Source: Anaerococcus sp. Marseille-P3625 (lineage in GTDB: Bacteria > Bacillota > Clostridia > Tissierellales > Peptoniphilaceae). From it: DNA of 64,000 nucleotides. Below, one piece after another: positions 44,883 through 53,764 of this stretch (its first letter is position 1; every line of letters starts with the position of its first letter). The DNA lies in the NCBI RefSeq assembly GCF_900232825.1, contig NZ_OCTP01000010.1, forward strand, positions 372,001 through 436,000, in the 5' to 3' direction. The notes under the pieces were generated by a model. It did not search any database and had not been told where the DNA came from. It saw only the letters and a program-made list of their open reading frames with translations. The position numbers were made by a program, and so were the translations under genes.

Positions 44883-45779
44883 TTAATAAATAGACCAAAT
44901 ATGTATAATCTGATCCTTTATTTCATCAAAAGACCATTCTCTTTTTGAATTTTTTATGCTATTTGGATCATTAATTAAGAATTTACCATCTTTATAAGAA
45001 TCTATAACAAATAAATGTCCATACAAGGTAAAATAACCCTTTTTTACAGATACAAGTAAGGGACCTTTTTCTAGAGCCTTCTTCATCAAATTTTCATCAA
45101 GGTTTACATTTTCTATGTTGTAATTATACTTATTTTTGTAGTCATTAAAGAAATTCCAAGAAATTCCTTCAGCTACCATATAGGTTTTAGCATCTTCTGC
45201 TACCTTATCTGGCGTAATAGAAGGATCATCTTTTAGTCTTGAAAGGATCATGGCCATAGAAGTAGGACCACAACCGTTAACTCCAATATTCCTATCACCT
45301 AATTTATTATAAGCCCAGCGATTATCCCATTGAAGATACATAGGAGTTTTCCTATTTAGCTTAAGTGATTCGCCTTCTGAATAAGGAAATTTAGTAATGT
45401 TGTTATTCATGTTATAGACAAATTCTATTGTATCTAAATCGTTTCCAGATAAGTAAGCATCAACATCATTTATTTTATAAAAGTTATCATAAACCCATTT
45501 TGCTTTTGGATTATTATTTATTTCTTTTTTAATATTAAGAATTAGTTCTGATTTATTATCTGATTTGTAATTAGTAGACAAATCTGTCTTTAAATTATCA
45601 TTACTTACAGGATTATCTTTTGCCTTTGCAATGAAAGTATCTATAGCTAAGTCATTGATGTTTGTTAAAATATTCAAATTTTCTTCATTGTCCAAACCTT
45701 TTTTTAACTTTTCTTTTTTGCCAGTGCAAGAAGTAAGAATTAGGATAATAAGTATTAGACATAAAAAATTCTTTTTCAT
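44883..45779 (-). CDS. C39-family cysteine peptidase lipoprotein
   Basis: 298-residue exported lipoprotein. The lipobox LTSC is at about residues 15-18 after a very hydrophobic signal. An N-terminal helical region (to about 140) precedes a papain-like C39_2 domain: LQWDNRWAYNKLG, then NGCGPTSMAMIL with the catalytic Cys near 170, GHLFVIDSY with the catalytic His near 255, and INDPNS with the Asp. Members cleave peptides or act on cell-wall-linked substrates. It is a single gene divergent from queT. Confidence 0.85.
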   Translation of the reverse strand: MKKNFLCLILIILILTSCTGKKEKLKKGLDNEENLNILTNINDLAIDTFIAKAKDNPVSNDNLKTDLSTNYKSDNKSELILNIKKEINNNPKAKWVYDNFYKINDVDAYLSGNDLDTIEFVYNMNNNITKFPYSEGESLKLNRKTPMYLQWDNRWAYNKLGDRNIGVNGCGPTSMAMILSRLKDDPSITPDKVAEDAKTYMVAEGISWNFFNDYKNKYNYNIENVNLDENLMKKALEKGPLLVSVKKGYFTLYGHLFVIDSYKDGKFLINDPNSIKNSKREWSFDEIKDQIIHIWSIY

Positions 45780-45836
45780 AAGGATATTCTACGCTTAAAA
45801 AAATTTGCTTCAATATGGGGACACTTATTAATTTTG

Positions 45837-45845
45837 TGGTATAAT
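45837..45845 (+). promoter_or_regulatory. Extended -10 promoter of queT
   Basis: TGGTATAAT with TATAAT at 45840-45845, the same extended -10 found before the asp23-like operon and pcrA. The transcript would start near 45851, at the 5' edge of the riboswitch. Confidence 0.65.
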
Positions 45846-45848
45846 AAC

Positions 45849-45890
45849 TTGGTAATGTTTCTTGGCACCCATTATAAAAAAATCAAGGAG
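45849..45890 (+). promoter_or_regulatory. preQ1-I riboswitch controlling queT
   Basis: A compact H-type pseudoknot. P1 is taatg (45853-45857) with catta (45870-45874); the loop holds cttg, which pairs with caag (45884-45887) after an A-rich strand; the loop also carries the conserved C-rich cacc. The caag arm overlaps the AAGGAG ribosome site of queT (45885-45890), so ligand-bound RNA should block translation. The downstream gene is a queuosine precursor transporter, which fits. Confidence 0.85.
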
Positions 45891-45896
45891 AGTAAA

Positions 45897-46391
45897 ATGA
45901 ATAATAACTATTTTAAGGACACTAATTTTTTAGTAAAATCCGCAGCTATAGCAGCTTTGTATGCTGTATTAACTTTAGTTGTGCCAATGCCACAATATGG
46001 ACCAATTCAATTTAGGTTTTCAGAAATTTTGGTACTATTGGTTTTCTACAACAAAAAGTATATACCAGGTCTTTTGCTAGGCTGTGCAATTGCTAATATT
46101 TTTAGTCCTATGGCATGGTTTGATGTTATTTTTGGAACTTTGTCTTCATATATTGCTTTTAGGCTAATGAGAAAGACAGATAATATTTTTATAGCATCTT
46201 TATTTCCAGTAATAATGACTTCTGTTCCAGCTTTAGGAACCTATTTTATTTTAGATAATTCCACAAGCTTTATAATGATGTTAGCATCATTTATGGCTAG
46301 TGAATTTGTTATGGTTAGCATAATTGGAATTATAATTTTTAAAATAATCGAAAAAAATTCTTTCTTAATTAATTTCATTAAAGAATTTTAA
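45897..46391 (+). CDS. queT: Queuosine precursor transporter QueT
   Basis: 164-residue membrane protein, the substrate-binding S component of an ECF transporter for queuosine precursors such as preQ1 or queuine. The QueT pattern AALYAVLTLVVPMPQYGPIQFRFSE near residues 17-41 (split here only by description) and LLGCAIANIFSPMAWFDV near 60-77 are visible, with about five to six helices. The start at 45897 follows AAGGAG; in-frame upstream codons from 45834 overlap the promoter and riboswitch and are rejected. ECF energising genes are not in the window. Confidence 0.93.
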   Translation: MNNNYFKDTNFLVKSAAIAALYAVLTLVVPMPQYGPIQFRFSEILVLLVFYNKKYIPGLLLGCAIANIFSPMAWFDVIFGTLSSYIAFRLMRKTDNIFIASLFPVIMTSVPALGTYFILDNSTSFIMMLASFMASEFVMVSIIGIIIFKIIEKNSFLINFIKEF

Positions 46392-46467
46392 AAGCTCCCT
46401 AGTAAACGGATTCATAATCTTGGTAATACAATTTTATGAAATCCGTTTAAAATAGGAAGCTTTTTTT
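46391..46467. terminator. Long bidirectional terminator between queT and csoR
   Basis: A two-part hairpin: outer arms 46391-46401 with 46453-46463, inner arms 46403-46417 with 46434-46449, and a 16-base loop, followed by seven T. It spans the whole gap between the queT stop and the csoR stop. Confidence 0.85.
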
Positions 46468-46741
46468 ATATTTTATTTAATTTATCCATAATTTGTTCAA
46501 TTTCTTTTATTTTTTCTATTTTTTCATCTTTTTTGCCATTTTCAAGGGCATCATAGACACAATGCTCAAGATGAGCTCCTAAGATATCCTTGTTAATATT
46601 TTTTAAAATTGAAATTGAAGCCATAAGTTGATTACTTATATCGATACAATATCTATCATCTTCAATCATTTTTATCAAACCGTCAATTTGCCCGCTTACA
46701 GTTTTTAATTTTCTAATTGTCTTTGCCTTATCAGCCCTCAT
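46466..46741 (-). CDS. csoR: Copper-sensing repressor CsoR
   Basis: 91-residue helical DNA-binding protein of the CsoR/RcnR family that releases operators when it binds Cu(I). The copper ligands are visible as Cys in RYC near 32 and the His/Cys pair in HLEHC near 57-61. Its ATG shares a base with the copA stop, so it is co-translated after copA and controls its own operon through the operator at 49.3 kb. Confidence 0.92.
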   Translation of the reverse strand: MRADKAKTIRKLKTVSGQIDGLIKMIEDDRYCIDISNQLMASISILKNINKDILGAHLEHCVYDALENGKKDEKIEKIKEIEQIMDKLNKI

Positions 46742-46968
46742 TATTTATAGTCAATTCCTTTAAATTCGTAGCCTGCATCTTTTATTGCATTCTCAATTGC
46801 TTCTTCATTAGCTAAATCAGAATAAGTTACTTCTGCTATTTTATTTTTCAAATCAACTTCTGCTTTTTCAACAAAGTCTAGAGAATTTAGTGCCTTTTCT
46901 ACATTAGCTTTGCAATGTTCGCATGACATACCATAAACATTTACGATTAATTTTTTGTTTTCTTTCAT
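46741..46968 (-). CDS. copZ: Probable CopZ-like copper chaperone from an internal start in copA
   Basis: In frame with copA, codon 777 is an ATG preceded by AAAAGGAG (46984-46977) at 8 bases, as good a ribosome site as any in the window. Translation from there gives a 75-residue soluble HMA protein (MKENKK, GMSCEHC, then the beta-alpha-beta core), the size of CopZ. Chaperones of this kind hand Cu(I) to CopA. The full-length fusion and the free chaperone could both be made. This is inference from the sequence; expression is unproven. Confidence 0.65.
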   Translation of the reverse strand: MKENKKLIVNVYGMSCEHCKANVEKALNSLDFVEKAEVDLKNKIAEVTYSDLANEEAIENAIKDAGYEFKGIDYK

Positions 46969-49296
46969 TGATTTTTCTCCTTTTATATTTTCTTCTAATT
47001 TTTCTTCAATTGAATCTTTAATAATTTCTTGGTTCTCAAATTTTGCTTTAAATGATCTAAGTCTTAATGAGTTAAGGCAGACAAATATTGAAGACATACT
47101 CATAGCAAAAGCGGCAAACATTGGATTTAATTTTATTCCGAAAGCTGGGTATAAAATTCCACTGGCAACAGGGATTAAAATTACATTGTAAAAAAATGCC
47201 CAGAATAGATTTTCTTTTATAATTTTTATAGTTTCTTTGGAAAGATTTATTGAATTAACTATGTCCAATAAAGAATTTCTCATCAGTACAATATCTGCAG
47301 AATCAATTGCAACATCAGTTCCATTTCCTATAGCAATTCCAATATCACTTCTAGCTAGGGCAGGGGCATCGTTTATTCCATCTCCAACCATCGCTACTTT
47401 TTTACCCAAATCTTGTAGATTCTTTACAACCTTATTCTTATCTTTAGGTAAGACTTCGGCAAATTTTTTGTCTATGGATAATTTTTTTCTAATTGCTTCA
47501 GCAGTTTTTTCATTATCACCAGTTAGCATAATGACTTCATAAGAAAGTTTTTTTAACTCTTCTATGGCTAATTTTGAGGTGGATTTTGGAGTATCCATAA
47601 CTGCAATAATACCTAAAACTTTTTTGTCGTCAGAAAAATACATAGCAGTTTTTCCATCAGAAGAATATTTTTCAGCTAAATTTTTGTAAGAATTTAGATC
47701 GATATCATTATCTACCATCAATTTTTCATTTCCTCCATAATAAGTTGTGGAGTTTAGTTTTCCAATAATTCCCTTGCCGGAAATTGCAGAAAAGTCATCA
47801 ATTTTTTCAAGATCTATATTTTTCTCTTTGGCATATAAAACTATTGCATTACTTAATGGATGTTCTGAAGAATTTTCTATGCTGGCTGCAATTTTAATAA
47901 ATTCATCTTCATCTAAAATCGTATCAATATCTGTGACAATAGGTTTACCATTGGTAATGGTTCCTGTTTTATCTAGTAAAATGCTATCAACTTTGTGTAA
48001 ATTTTCTAATGCTTCCGCATTTTTAAATAAAAGACCAAGTTCTGCGGATTTTCCAGTTGCGACCATTATTGCCATTGGCGTTGCAAGTCCTAAAGCACAA
48101 GGACAAGAAATTACAAGTACTGAAATCATCATATTTAGAGCAAATTCAAAGTTATAACCCAATATTTTCCAAATTATAAATGTAATAATCGAAATTATTA
48201 TAACAGTAGGTACAAATATTGCGGCAATTTTATCGGCTATCCTTGCAATAGGTGCTTTGGTTTCATTAGCTTCATTAACAAGGTTAATTATTTGAGAAAG
48301 AGTTGTATAATCTCCAACTTCAGTTGCGATAAATTTAAAACTACCTTGTTTATTTATAGTAGCAGAAATAACTCTGTCATTTATATTTTTTGCTATAGGA
48401 ATTGATTCTCCAGTTATAGCAGACTCATCAACTAAAGAAGATCCTTCTATGACTTTTCCATCTACTGGTATAGAGTCACCTGGTTTAATTAAAACAATGT
48501 CTCCTTTTTCAATTTGATCTACACTAACAATAATTTCTTCATTGTCTTTAATAATTGTTGCTTGTTTTGGTGCTAAATTTATTAAATGTTCTAAAGATGC
48601 TTTAGTTTGTCCTTTAGATCTTGCTTCAAAATATTTTCCCAAGGTAATTAGGGTTAATATCATAGCTGAGGATTCAAAATATAAATTGTGCATGTATTGA
48701 TTAATTATTTCTTCATTGCCAAAAGAAAAACCATAGGCGATTCTTAAAATTGCAAAAACTCCATAAATAAATGCCGAACTGGAACCTAAAGCTATAAGCG
48801 TATCCATATTAAAAGCTCTATTAATCAATCCTTTAAATCCATTTATAAAAAACTTTCTATTAACTATAAGAACTGGCAAAGTCAATAAAAATTGAACAAT
48901 TGCATTAAGTAAAGATCCCTTATAACCAATTAAATAATAGGGAAGTGGTAGTCCAAACATGGGACCCATAGATACATACATCAAAGGAATTAAAAATAAA
49001 AATGATATTTTTAATCTAAATTTTGTATTATCTTCATCTTTTGCTAATTCCTTATCTTCAGGACTTTTTGTAATTATTTTATTCTCATCAGATTTTAGTC
49101 TTGCGCCATAGCCAATTTTTTCAACGGCAGTAATAATATCTTCATCAGAAATCATATCTGGATTATAATCAACACTCATGCTTTGACTTATGAGATTTAC
49201 ATTTACTTCGTTTACTCCAAGTTTTTCAACGGCTCTTGTAACATTGGCCTGACAAGCTGAACAAGACATTCCACTCACGTCGAAACGCTTTTTCAT
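46741..49296 (-). CDS. copA: Copper-exporting P1B-type ATPase with an extra C-terminal HMA domain
   Basis: 851-residue copper pump. An N-terminal HMA domain (GMSCSAC, Cys12 and Cys15) is followed by eight membrane helices with the CPC motif in SCPCALGLATP, the phosphorylation site DKTGT, the TGES actuator loop, and the GDGINDAPAL hinge. After the last helix there is a Lys/Glu linker and a second HMA domain (GMSCEHC, Cys792 and Cys795). A C-terminal HMA on CopA is unusual; see the internal CopZ entry. AGGAGG precedes the ATG. It forms an operon with csoR. Confidence 0.96.
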   Translation of the reverse strand: MKKRFDVSGMSCSACQANVTRAVEKLGVNEVNVNLISQSMSVDYNPDMISDEDIITAVEKIGYGARLKSDENKIITKSPEDKELAKDEDNTKFRLKISFLFLIPLMYVSMGPMFGLPLPYYLIGYKGSLLNAIVQFLLTLPVLIVNRKFFINGFKGLINRAFNMDTLIALGSSSAFIYGVFAILRIAYGFSFGNEEIINQYMHNLYFESSAMILTLITLGKYFEARSKGQTKASLEHLINLAPKQATIIKDNEEIIVSVDQIEKGDIVLIKPGDSIPVDGKVIEGSSLVDESAITGESIPIAKNINDRVISATINKQGSFKFIATEVGDYTTLSQIINLVNEANETKAPIARIADKIAAIFVPTVIIISIITFIIWKILGYNFEFALNMMISVLVISCPCALGLATPMAIMVATGKSAELGLLFKNAEALENLHKVDSILLDKTGTITNGKPIVTDIDTILDEDEFIKIAASIENSSEHPLSNAIVLYAKEKNIDLEKIDDFSAISGKGIIGKLNSTTYYGGNEKLMVDNDIDLNSYKNLAEKYSSDGKTAMYFSDDKKVLGIIAVMDTPKSTSKLAIEELKKLSYEVIMLTGDNEKTAEAIRKKLSIDKKFAEVLPKDKNKVVKNLQDLGKKVAMVGDGINDAPALARSDIGIAIGNGTDVAIDSADIVLMRNSLLDIVNSINLSKETIKIIKENLFWAFFYNVILIPVASGILYPAFGIKLNPMFAAFAMSMSSIFVCLNSLRLRSFKAKFENQEIIKDSIEEKLEENIKGEKSMKENKKLIVNVYGMSCEHCKANVEKALNSLDFVEKAEVDLKNKIAEVTYSDLANEEAIENAIKDAGYEFKGIDYK

Positions 49297-49304
49297 ATTA
49301 CCTC

Positions 49305-49360
49305 CTTAACACCCATAGGGGGTGTCAATAATATTGAACTTGAAAGCTTTAAATTGTCAA
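49305..49360 (-). promoter_or_regulatory. copA-csoR promoter with CsoR operator
   Basis: On the minus strand, TTGACA (49360-49355) and CAATAT (49336-49331, 18-base spacing) form a promoter. The predicted start overlaps the inverted repeat ACACCC-ataggGGGTGT (49309-49325), a G/C tract palindrome of the CsoR-operator type, which lies just before the AGGAGG of copA. Binding there would block transcription until Cu(I) is bound. Confidence 0.75.
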
Positions 49361-49387
49361 GTAAAACTAAAATAAGAGGATACTTTT

Positions 49388-49657
49388 ATGAAGCGATATA
49401 AATTGATATTTAAAGGCAGAGTCCAAGGAGTCGGATTTAGGTACACAGCAAGAATTTTGGCCAATCAACTTAATTTAACTGGAAGTGTAAGAAATCTTTA
49501 TAATTATGATGTAGAATGCATTGTTCAAGGAAAAGTCAATGCTATAGATGGATTTATAGAAAAATTAGAAAATCAAAGATTTATTAGAGTTGATCATGTA
49601 GAAAAATATGAGCTTAAAATTGTAGACGATGAAGATGATTTTATAATTACATATTAA
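49388..49657 (+). CDS. acyP: Acylphosphatase
   Basis: Small 89-residue enzyme hydrolysing acyl phosphates. The catalytic loop GRVQGVGFRYTA has the phosphate-binding Arg near 20, and the catalytic Asn is in GSVRNLYN near 36. AAGAGGA precedes the ATG. It is divergent from copA and separated by 38 bases from murT; it may be monocistronic or lead into the murT-gatD unit. Confidence 0.93.
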   Translation: MKRYKLIFKGRVQGVGFRYTARILANQLNLTGSVRNLYNYDVECIVQGKVNAIDGFIEKLENQRFIRVDHVEKYELKIVDDEDDFIITY

Positions 49658-49695
49658 TCATTGGATATAATAAAAATTTATGATATATTAAAAAT

Positions 49696-51024
49696 ATGAG
49701 TTTAAAAAGTAAAATTACAAAAATTATAGCTAAAGCCATAAGAGGAGGTCTAAAAATTACCAACCATAATGCGACCTCGCTTCCTGGTTATGTAGCTTAC
49801 AAGTTAGATAAAAATATACTAGATGAGTTATCAAAGAATACAAAATTTATTTTCGTTACAGGTACTAATGGAAAGACAATGACAACTCATTTTCTAGTAA
49901 GCATACTAAAAGAAAAATATGATAAGGTATATACCAATGAATCTGGTTCTAATATGGTTCAAGGAATTATTACTACTTTGTTAGACAATCCAAGTAATGA
50001 AGAAACTATAGCAGTGCTTGAAGTCGATGAGGCCAATATTTTACGAATTGGAAAAAACATTAAAGCAGATTATATAGTTTTTACCAATATTTTTAGAGAT
50101 CAAATGGATAGATTTGGAGAAATATATAACATATTTAAAAAAATAATTTCTGGTGTAAAAATTATGCCTAAGGCAAAAATTATAGCAAATGGCGATTTGC
50201 CGATTTTCTCTTACCCACAAATGGATGAATTTGATAAAGTCTATTTTGCAATTAGAGATAAAAAAGATGAGGCTTATGATTATTCTCTAGATCCTGAATT
50301 AAATTCTGATGGGATACTTTGCCCTAAATGCCAGCATATATTAAAATATAAATTAAATAATTATTCTTCTTTGGGAGATTTTGCTTGTCCTAATTGTGAC
50401 TTTAAATCTCCTAAAATAACTTATAAATTAGATAAAAAAGATAGATTAGAAGCAAATTATTCTAGCTTTTACTTGGGAAATGAGTTTTATGAAATAAATG
50501 TTGGTGGACTTTATAACATCTACAATGCTCTTGCAGCAATAAGTTGTGCTAAAGAATTAGGTCTTTCTTATGATGAAATTTATAGAGGATTAAAAAATCA
50601 AAAAAACGTTTTTGGTAGACAAGAAAATATACAAATCTATAATAAAAATTTAATAATCAATCTTGTAAAAAACCCTACTGGATTAAATCAAATTATAGAT
50701 CTTATGCTACTCGAAAAAGAACCAATAAGCCTTATATGTCTATTAAACGATAATTATGCTGATGGGACAGATGTTAGCTGGATTTACGATTCTTATTATG
50801 AGAAACTAAAAGATTTAGATATTAAGGATGTATATGTATCTGGGAAAAGAAAAGAAGATATGAAAAGAAGGCTAGAAATAGCTGAAATATTTAAGGGCGA
50901 GATCAGTGAATTTGATTACGAAAATGATATTAATGATATTATTTCAAATACAAAATCCAATAATATATACATTTTATCAACCTACACCGCAATGCTTAGA
51001 TTAAGGGAGTTACTAAAATTATGA
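49696..51024 (+). CDS. murT: Lipid II isoglutaminyl synthase, Mur-ligase-like subunit MurT
   Basis: With GatD, amidates the D-Glu of the stem peptide in lipid II. Its 442 residues include the Mur-ligase P-loop VTGTNGKT near 55-62, a Cys4 zinc ribbon inserted near 210-240 (CPKCQ and CPNCDF) that is specific to MurT, and the C-terminal DUF1727 domain. The ribosome site is weak. It overlaps gatD by 4 bases. Confidence 0.95.
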   Translation: MSLKSKITKIIAKAIRGGLKITNHNATSLPGYVAYKLDKNILDELSKNTKFIFVTGTNGKTMTTHFLVSILKEKYDKVYTNESGSNMVQGIITTLLDNPSNEETIAVLEVDEANILRIGKNIKADYIVFTNIFRDQMDRFGEIYNIFKKIISGVKIMPKAKIIANGDLPIFSYPQMDEFDKVYFAIRDKKDEAYDYSLDPELNSDGILCPKCQHILKYKLNNYSSLGDFACPNCDFKSPKITYKLDKKDRLEANYSSFYLGNEFYEINVGGLYNIYNALAAISCAKELGLSYDEIYRGLKNQKNVFGRQENIQIYNKNLIINLVKNPTGLNQIIDLMLLEKEPISLICLLNDNYADGTDVSWIYDSYYEKLKDLDIKDVYVSGKRKEDMKRRLEIAEIFKGEISEFDYENDINDIISNTKSNNIYILSTYTAMLRLRELLKL

Positions 51025-51665
51025 AAAAATTAAAAATCTGTCATCTTTATGGGAACCTCCTTAATACATATGGTGATGTAGGAAATATAATGGCCTTTGC
51101 TCATGAAGCAAAGAAAAGAGGCTATGAAGTTGAAACTGAGATTATAAGTCTTGGAGATACTTTTGATGAGAAAAAATATGATTTTGTATTTTTTGGAGGT
51201 GGTCAAGATTACGAACAAAGTATTGTTCAATTAGATTTAAAAGAAAAAAAAGATGCAATACAAAGGTATATTGAAAATTCAGGTTTATTTTTAGCCATTT
51301 GCGGAGGTTATCAATTATTAGGTAAATATTATTATGATGCCTATAATAATAAAATTGAAGGCTTAAAAATATTTGATCATTATACGAAAAATCAGGAAGA
51401 AGGTAAAAGATTTACAGGTAATATTAGGATAAAAGATTCTATTAATGGTTCAATCTATAATGGATTTGAAAATCATGGTGGCGTTACATATTTAGCAGAT
51501 AATCAAAAGCCATTTGGAATTGTAGAAGAGGGTAATGGCAATAATGGAATCGATAAAACAGAGGGATTTCGTTATAAAAATACTATTGGTACTTATTTGC
51601 ATGGTCCGCTTTTAGCTAGAAATAATGAATTGTGCAATGAATTTTTGAATATCTTAGAAAGGTAG
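51021..51665 (+). CDS. gatD: Lipid II isoglutaminyl synthase, glutamine amidotransferase subunit GatD
   Basis: 214-residue class I glutaminase that supplies ammonia to MurT. CGGYQLLG near residue 93-100 carries the nucleophile Cys, and the partner His is in YLHGPLLARN near 192; FFGGGQDYEQ is the CobB/CobQ-like oxyanion region. Its ATG overlaps the murT stop (ATGA-type). It is followed after 5 bases by fhs. Confidence 0.95.
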   Translation: MKKLKICHLYGNLLNTYGDVGNIMAFAHEAKKRGYEVETEIISLGDTFDEKKYDFVFFGGGQDYEQSIVQLDLKEKKDAIQRYIENSGLFLAICGGYQLLGKYYYDAYNNKIEGLKIFDHYTKNQEEGKRFTGNIRIKDSINGSIYNGFENHGGVTYLADNQKPFGIVEEGNGNNGIDKTEGFRYKNTIGTYLHGPLLARNNELCNEFLNILER

Positions 51666-51670
51666 AAGTA

Positions 51671-53326
51671 ATGAAAACAGATATAGAAATAGCAAAAGAA
51701 GTTAAACTAAAAGATATTGATGAGATTTGTAAAGATCTTGGGATAGAAAAATACGAGAAATTAGGAAACTACAAGGCAAAAATTGATTTATCATACGCCA
51801 ATCAAAAAAAAGAAAATTCTAAACTAATCTTAGTAACAGCAACAAACCCTACTCCAAGTGGAGAAGGAAAAACAACCTTAAATATTGGTTTATCAATGGC
51901 TCTTAATAAAATTGGCAAAAAAGCTATCACGGTTTTAAGAGAACCTTCTATGGGTCCATCCTTTGGTAAAAAAGGAGGAGCAACTGGTGGAGGATATAGC
52001 CAAGTTCTTCCTATGGAAGAAATAAATCTTCACTTTACAGGAGACTTTCACGCTATAACTAGTGCAGTAAATCTCGTAGCTGCTATTTTAGATAACCATA
52101 TTTATCAAGGAAATGAAAAAAATATCGATCCTAAACGTATAGTTTGGAGAAGATGCTTAGATATTAATGATAGAGCTTTAAGAAATATAGTAATTGGTTT
52201 GGGAAATAGAACTGATGGTGTGACAAGAGAAGATAAATTTGATATAACCGTTGCAACAGAAATGATGGCAGTTTTGTGTCTAGCAACAAGTGTTGAAGAT
52301 TTCACAAATAGAGTAAGTAAAATGATAGTTGCTTATGACATAGAAAATAATCCAGTAACTATAGAAGATATAAAAGCAACAGGATCTGTTGCAGTAGTTA
52401 TGAAAGAAGCTTTAAAAGCAAATCTTGTACAAACTATAGAAAATACGCCAGCACTTATCCACGGTGGTCCTTTTGCAAATATTGCGCATGGTTGTAACTC
52501 CTTGCTAGCAACAAAAACAGCCTTAGGATTAGCTGATTATGTTGTTACAGAAGCAGGTTTTGGTGCAGATTTAGGGGCTGAGAAATTTAACGATATCAAA
52601 TGTAGATTAGGTGGATTAAAACCAGATGCAACTGTAATTGTAACATCTATAAGATCCTTAAAATATCACGCAGGAATGCCATTATCAGACCTTCAAGAAG
52701 AAAATTTAGAATATTTAAAAACTGGATTTAAAAATTTGAGAATTCATATAGAAAATATGAAAAAGTTTGGTAAAAATATTGTTGTTGCAATAAATAAATT
52801 TGCTACCGATACTGACAATGAAGTTAAATTATTAAAAGAATTAACTGAAAAAGCTGATGCCAAAGCAATTGAAACATCTGTATTTAGCGATGGTGGCAGT
52901 GGCGCGATTGAACTTGCTAATTATGTAGTAGAATTATGTGAAAAAGATAATGAATTCAAATTCTTGTATGATACTAATTTATCTATTAAAGAAAAAATAG
53001 AAATTATTTGCAAAGAAATATATAGGGCAAAGGATGTTGTTTATACAGATAAGGCCAACAAAGAAATAAAAAGAATAGAAAGTTTATCTTATTCAAATTT
53101 ACCAATCTGTATAGCAAAAACTCCATATTCTCTATCAGACGATCCTAATGTTAAAATAACTGATGATGATTATAAAATTACTATTAGAGATATGAGAATA
53201 AACGCTGGTGCTGGATTCTTAGTAGCTTACACAGCAAATATTTTGACAATGCCGGGTCTTCCAAAATCACCTATGGCTTATGAAATAAAATTAGATAACA
53301 ATAATAATATTGTTGGTTTATCTTAG
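51671..53326 (+). CDS. fhs: Formate--tetrahydrofolate ligase
   Basis: Makes 10-formyl-THF from formate, THF and ATP. Its 551 residues are normal. The nucleotide loop TPTPSGEGKTT is near 57-67, REPSMGPSFGKKGGATGGG near 95-113, and FTGDFHAIT near 122. The product feeds purine synthesis and initiator tRNA formylation, and may run in reverse to make ATP in amino-acid fermenters. AGGTAGAAG precedes the ATG, directly after gatD. Confidence 0.97.
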   Translation: MKTDIEIAKEVKLKDIDEICKDLGIEKYEKLGNYKAKIDLSYANQKKENSKLILVTATNPTPSGEGKTTLNIGLSMALNKIGKKAITVLREPSMGPSFGKKGGATGGGYSQVLPMEEINLHFTGDFHAITSAVNLVAAILDNHIYQGNEKNIDPKRIVWRRCLDINDRALRNIVIGLGNRTDGVTREDKFDITVATEMMAVLCLATSVEDFTNRVSKMIVAYDIENNPVTIEDIKATGSVAVVMKEALKANLVQTIENTPALIHGGPFANIAHGCNSLLATKTALGLADYVVTEAGFGADLGAEKFNDIKCRLGGLKPDATVIVTSIRSLKYHAGMPLSDLQEENLEYLKTGFKNLRIHIENMKKFGKNIVVAINKFATDTDNEVKLLKELTEKADAKAIETSVFSDGGSGAIELANYVVELCEKDNEFKFLYDTNLSIKEKIEIICKEIYRAKDVVYTDKANKEIKRIESLSYSNLPICIAKTPYSLSDDPNVKITDDDYKITIRDMRINAGAGFLVAYTANILTMPGLPKSPMAYEIKLDNNNNIVGLS

Positions 53327-53382
53327 TATAATAATTTAATTAATTAATAGTAGAAATATATAAAGTAATGAAGTAAAATATA

Positions 53383-53418
53383 CCATAAGAACAAATATAA
53401 TAAAAAATATTCTTATGG
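53383..53418 (+). repeat. Inverted repeat overlapping the ribosome site of the TrpR-like gene
   Basis: CCATAAGAA (53383-53391) and TTCTTATGG (53410-53418) with an 18-base spacer. The right arm runs into the GGGGG ribosome site of the gene starting at 53426, so it could be an autoregulatory operator or an RNA hairpin that hides the site. Confidence 0.55.
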
Positions 53419-53425
53419 GGGTAAT

Positions 53426-53749
53426 ATGTCAGAATCAAAATTAAAAAATGCGCAAATTGATGAATTATTTGAAGCAATATTAATGCTAGAAGATATAGAT
53501 CAATGCTATAACTTTTTTACAGATATTTGTACAGCTAGAGAAATCCAATCTATAGCTCAAAGACTTCACGTTGCAAAATTACTAAAAATTAGAAAAACTT
53601 ACAACGTTATTGAAGAAGAAACAGGTGCATCTACAGCTACTATATCTAGGGTAAATAGATCTTTAAATTATGGTTCAAGCGGATATGATCTTGTACTTGA
53701 AAAACTTATCGAAAAAGATCTAAAAAAACAAAAAAAATCCGAAAAGTAA
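53426..53749 (+). CDS. YerC/YecD family TrpR-like DNA-binding protein
   Basis: 107-residue helix-turn-helix protein of the TrpR superfamily, YerC/YecD group. CTAREIQSIAQRLHVAKLL near 32-50 and the recognition part TGASTATISRVNRSLNYG near 63-80 match the family. Targets are not established. It typically sits beside pcrA-ligA in Firmicutes, as it does here. It has a long hairpin leader and its own terminator. Confidence 0.92.
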   Translation: MSESKLKNAQIDELFEAILMLEDIDQCYNFFTDICTAREIQSIAQRLHVAKLLKIRKTYNVIEEETGASTATISRVNRSLNYGSSGYDLVLEKLIEKDLKKQKKSEK

Positions 53750-53764
53750 TTGTTATTTAATAAT

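Noticed and set aside
47237-48157. Plus-strand open frames inside copA
   Set aside because: They are antisense to a fully conserved P-type ATPase and have no start signals.
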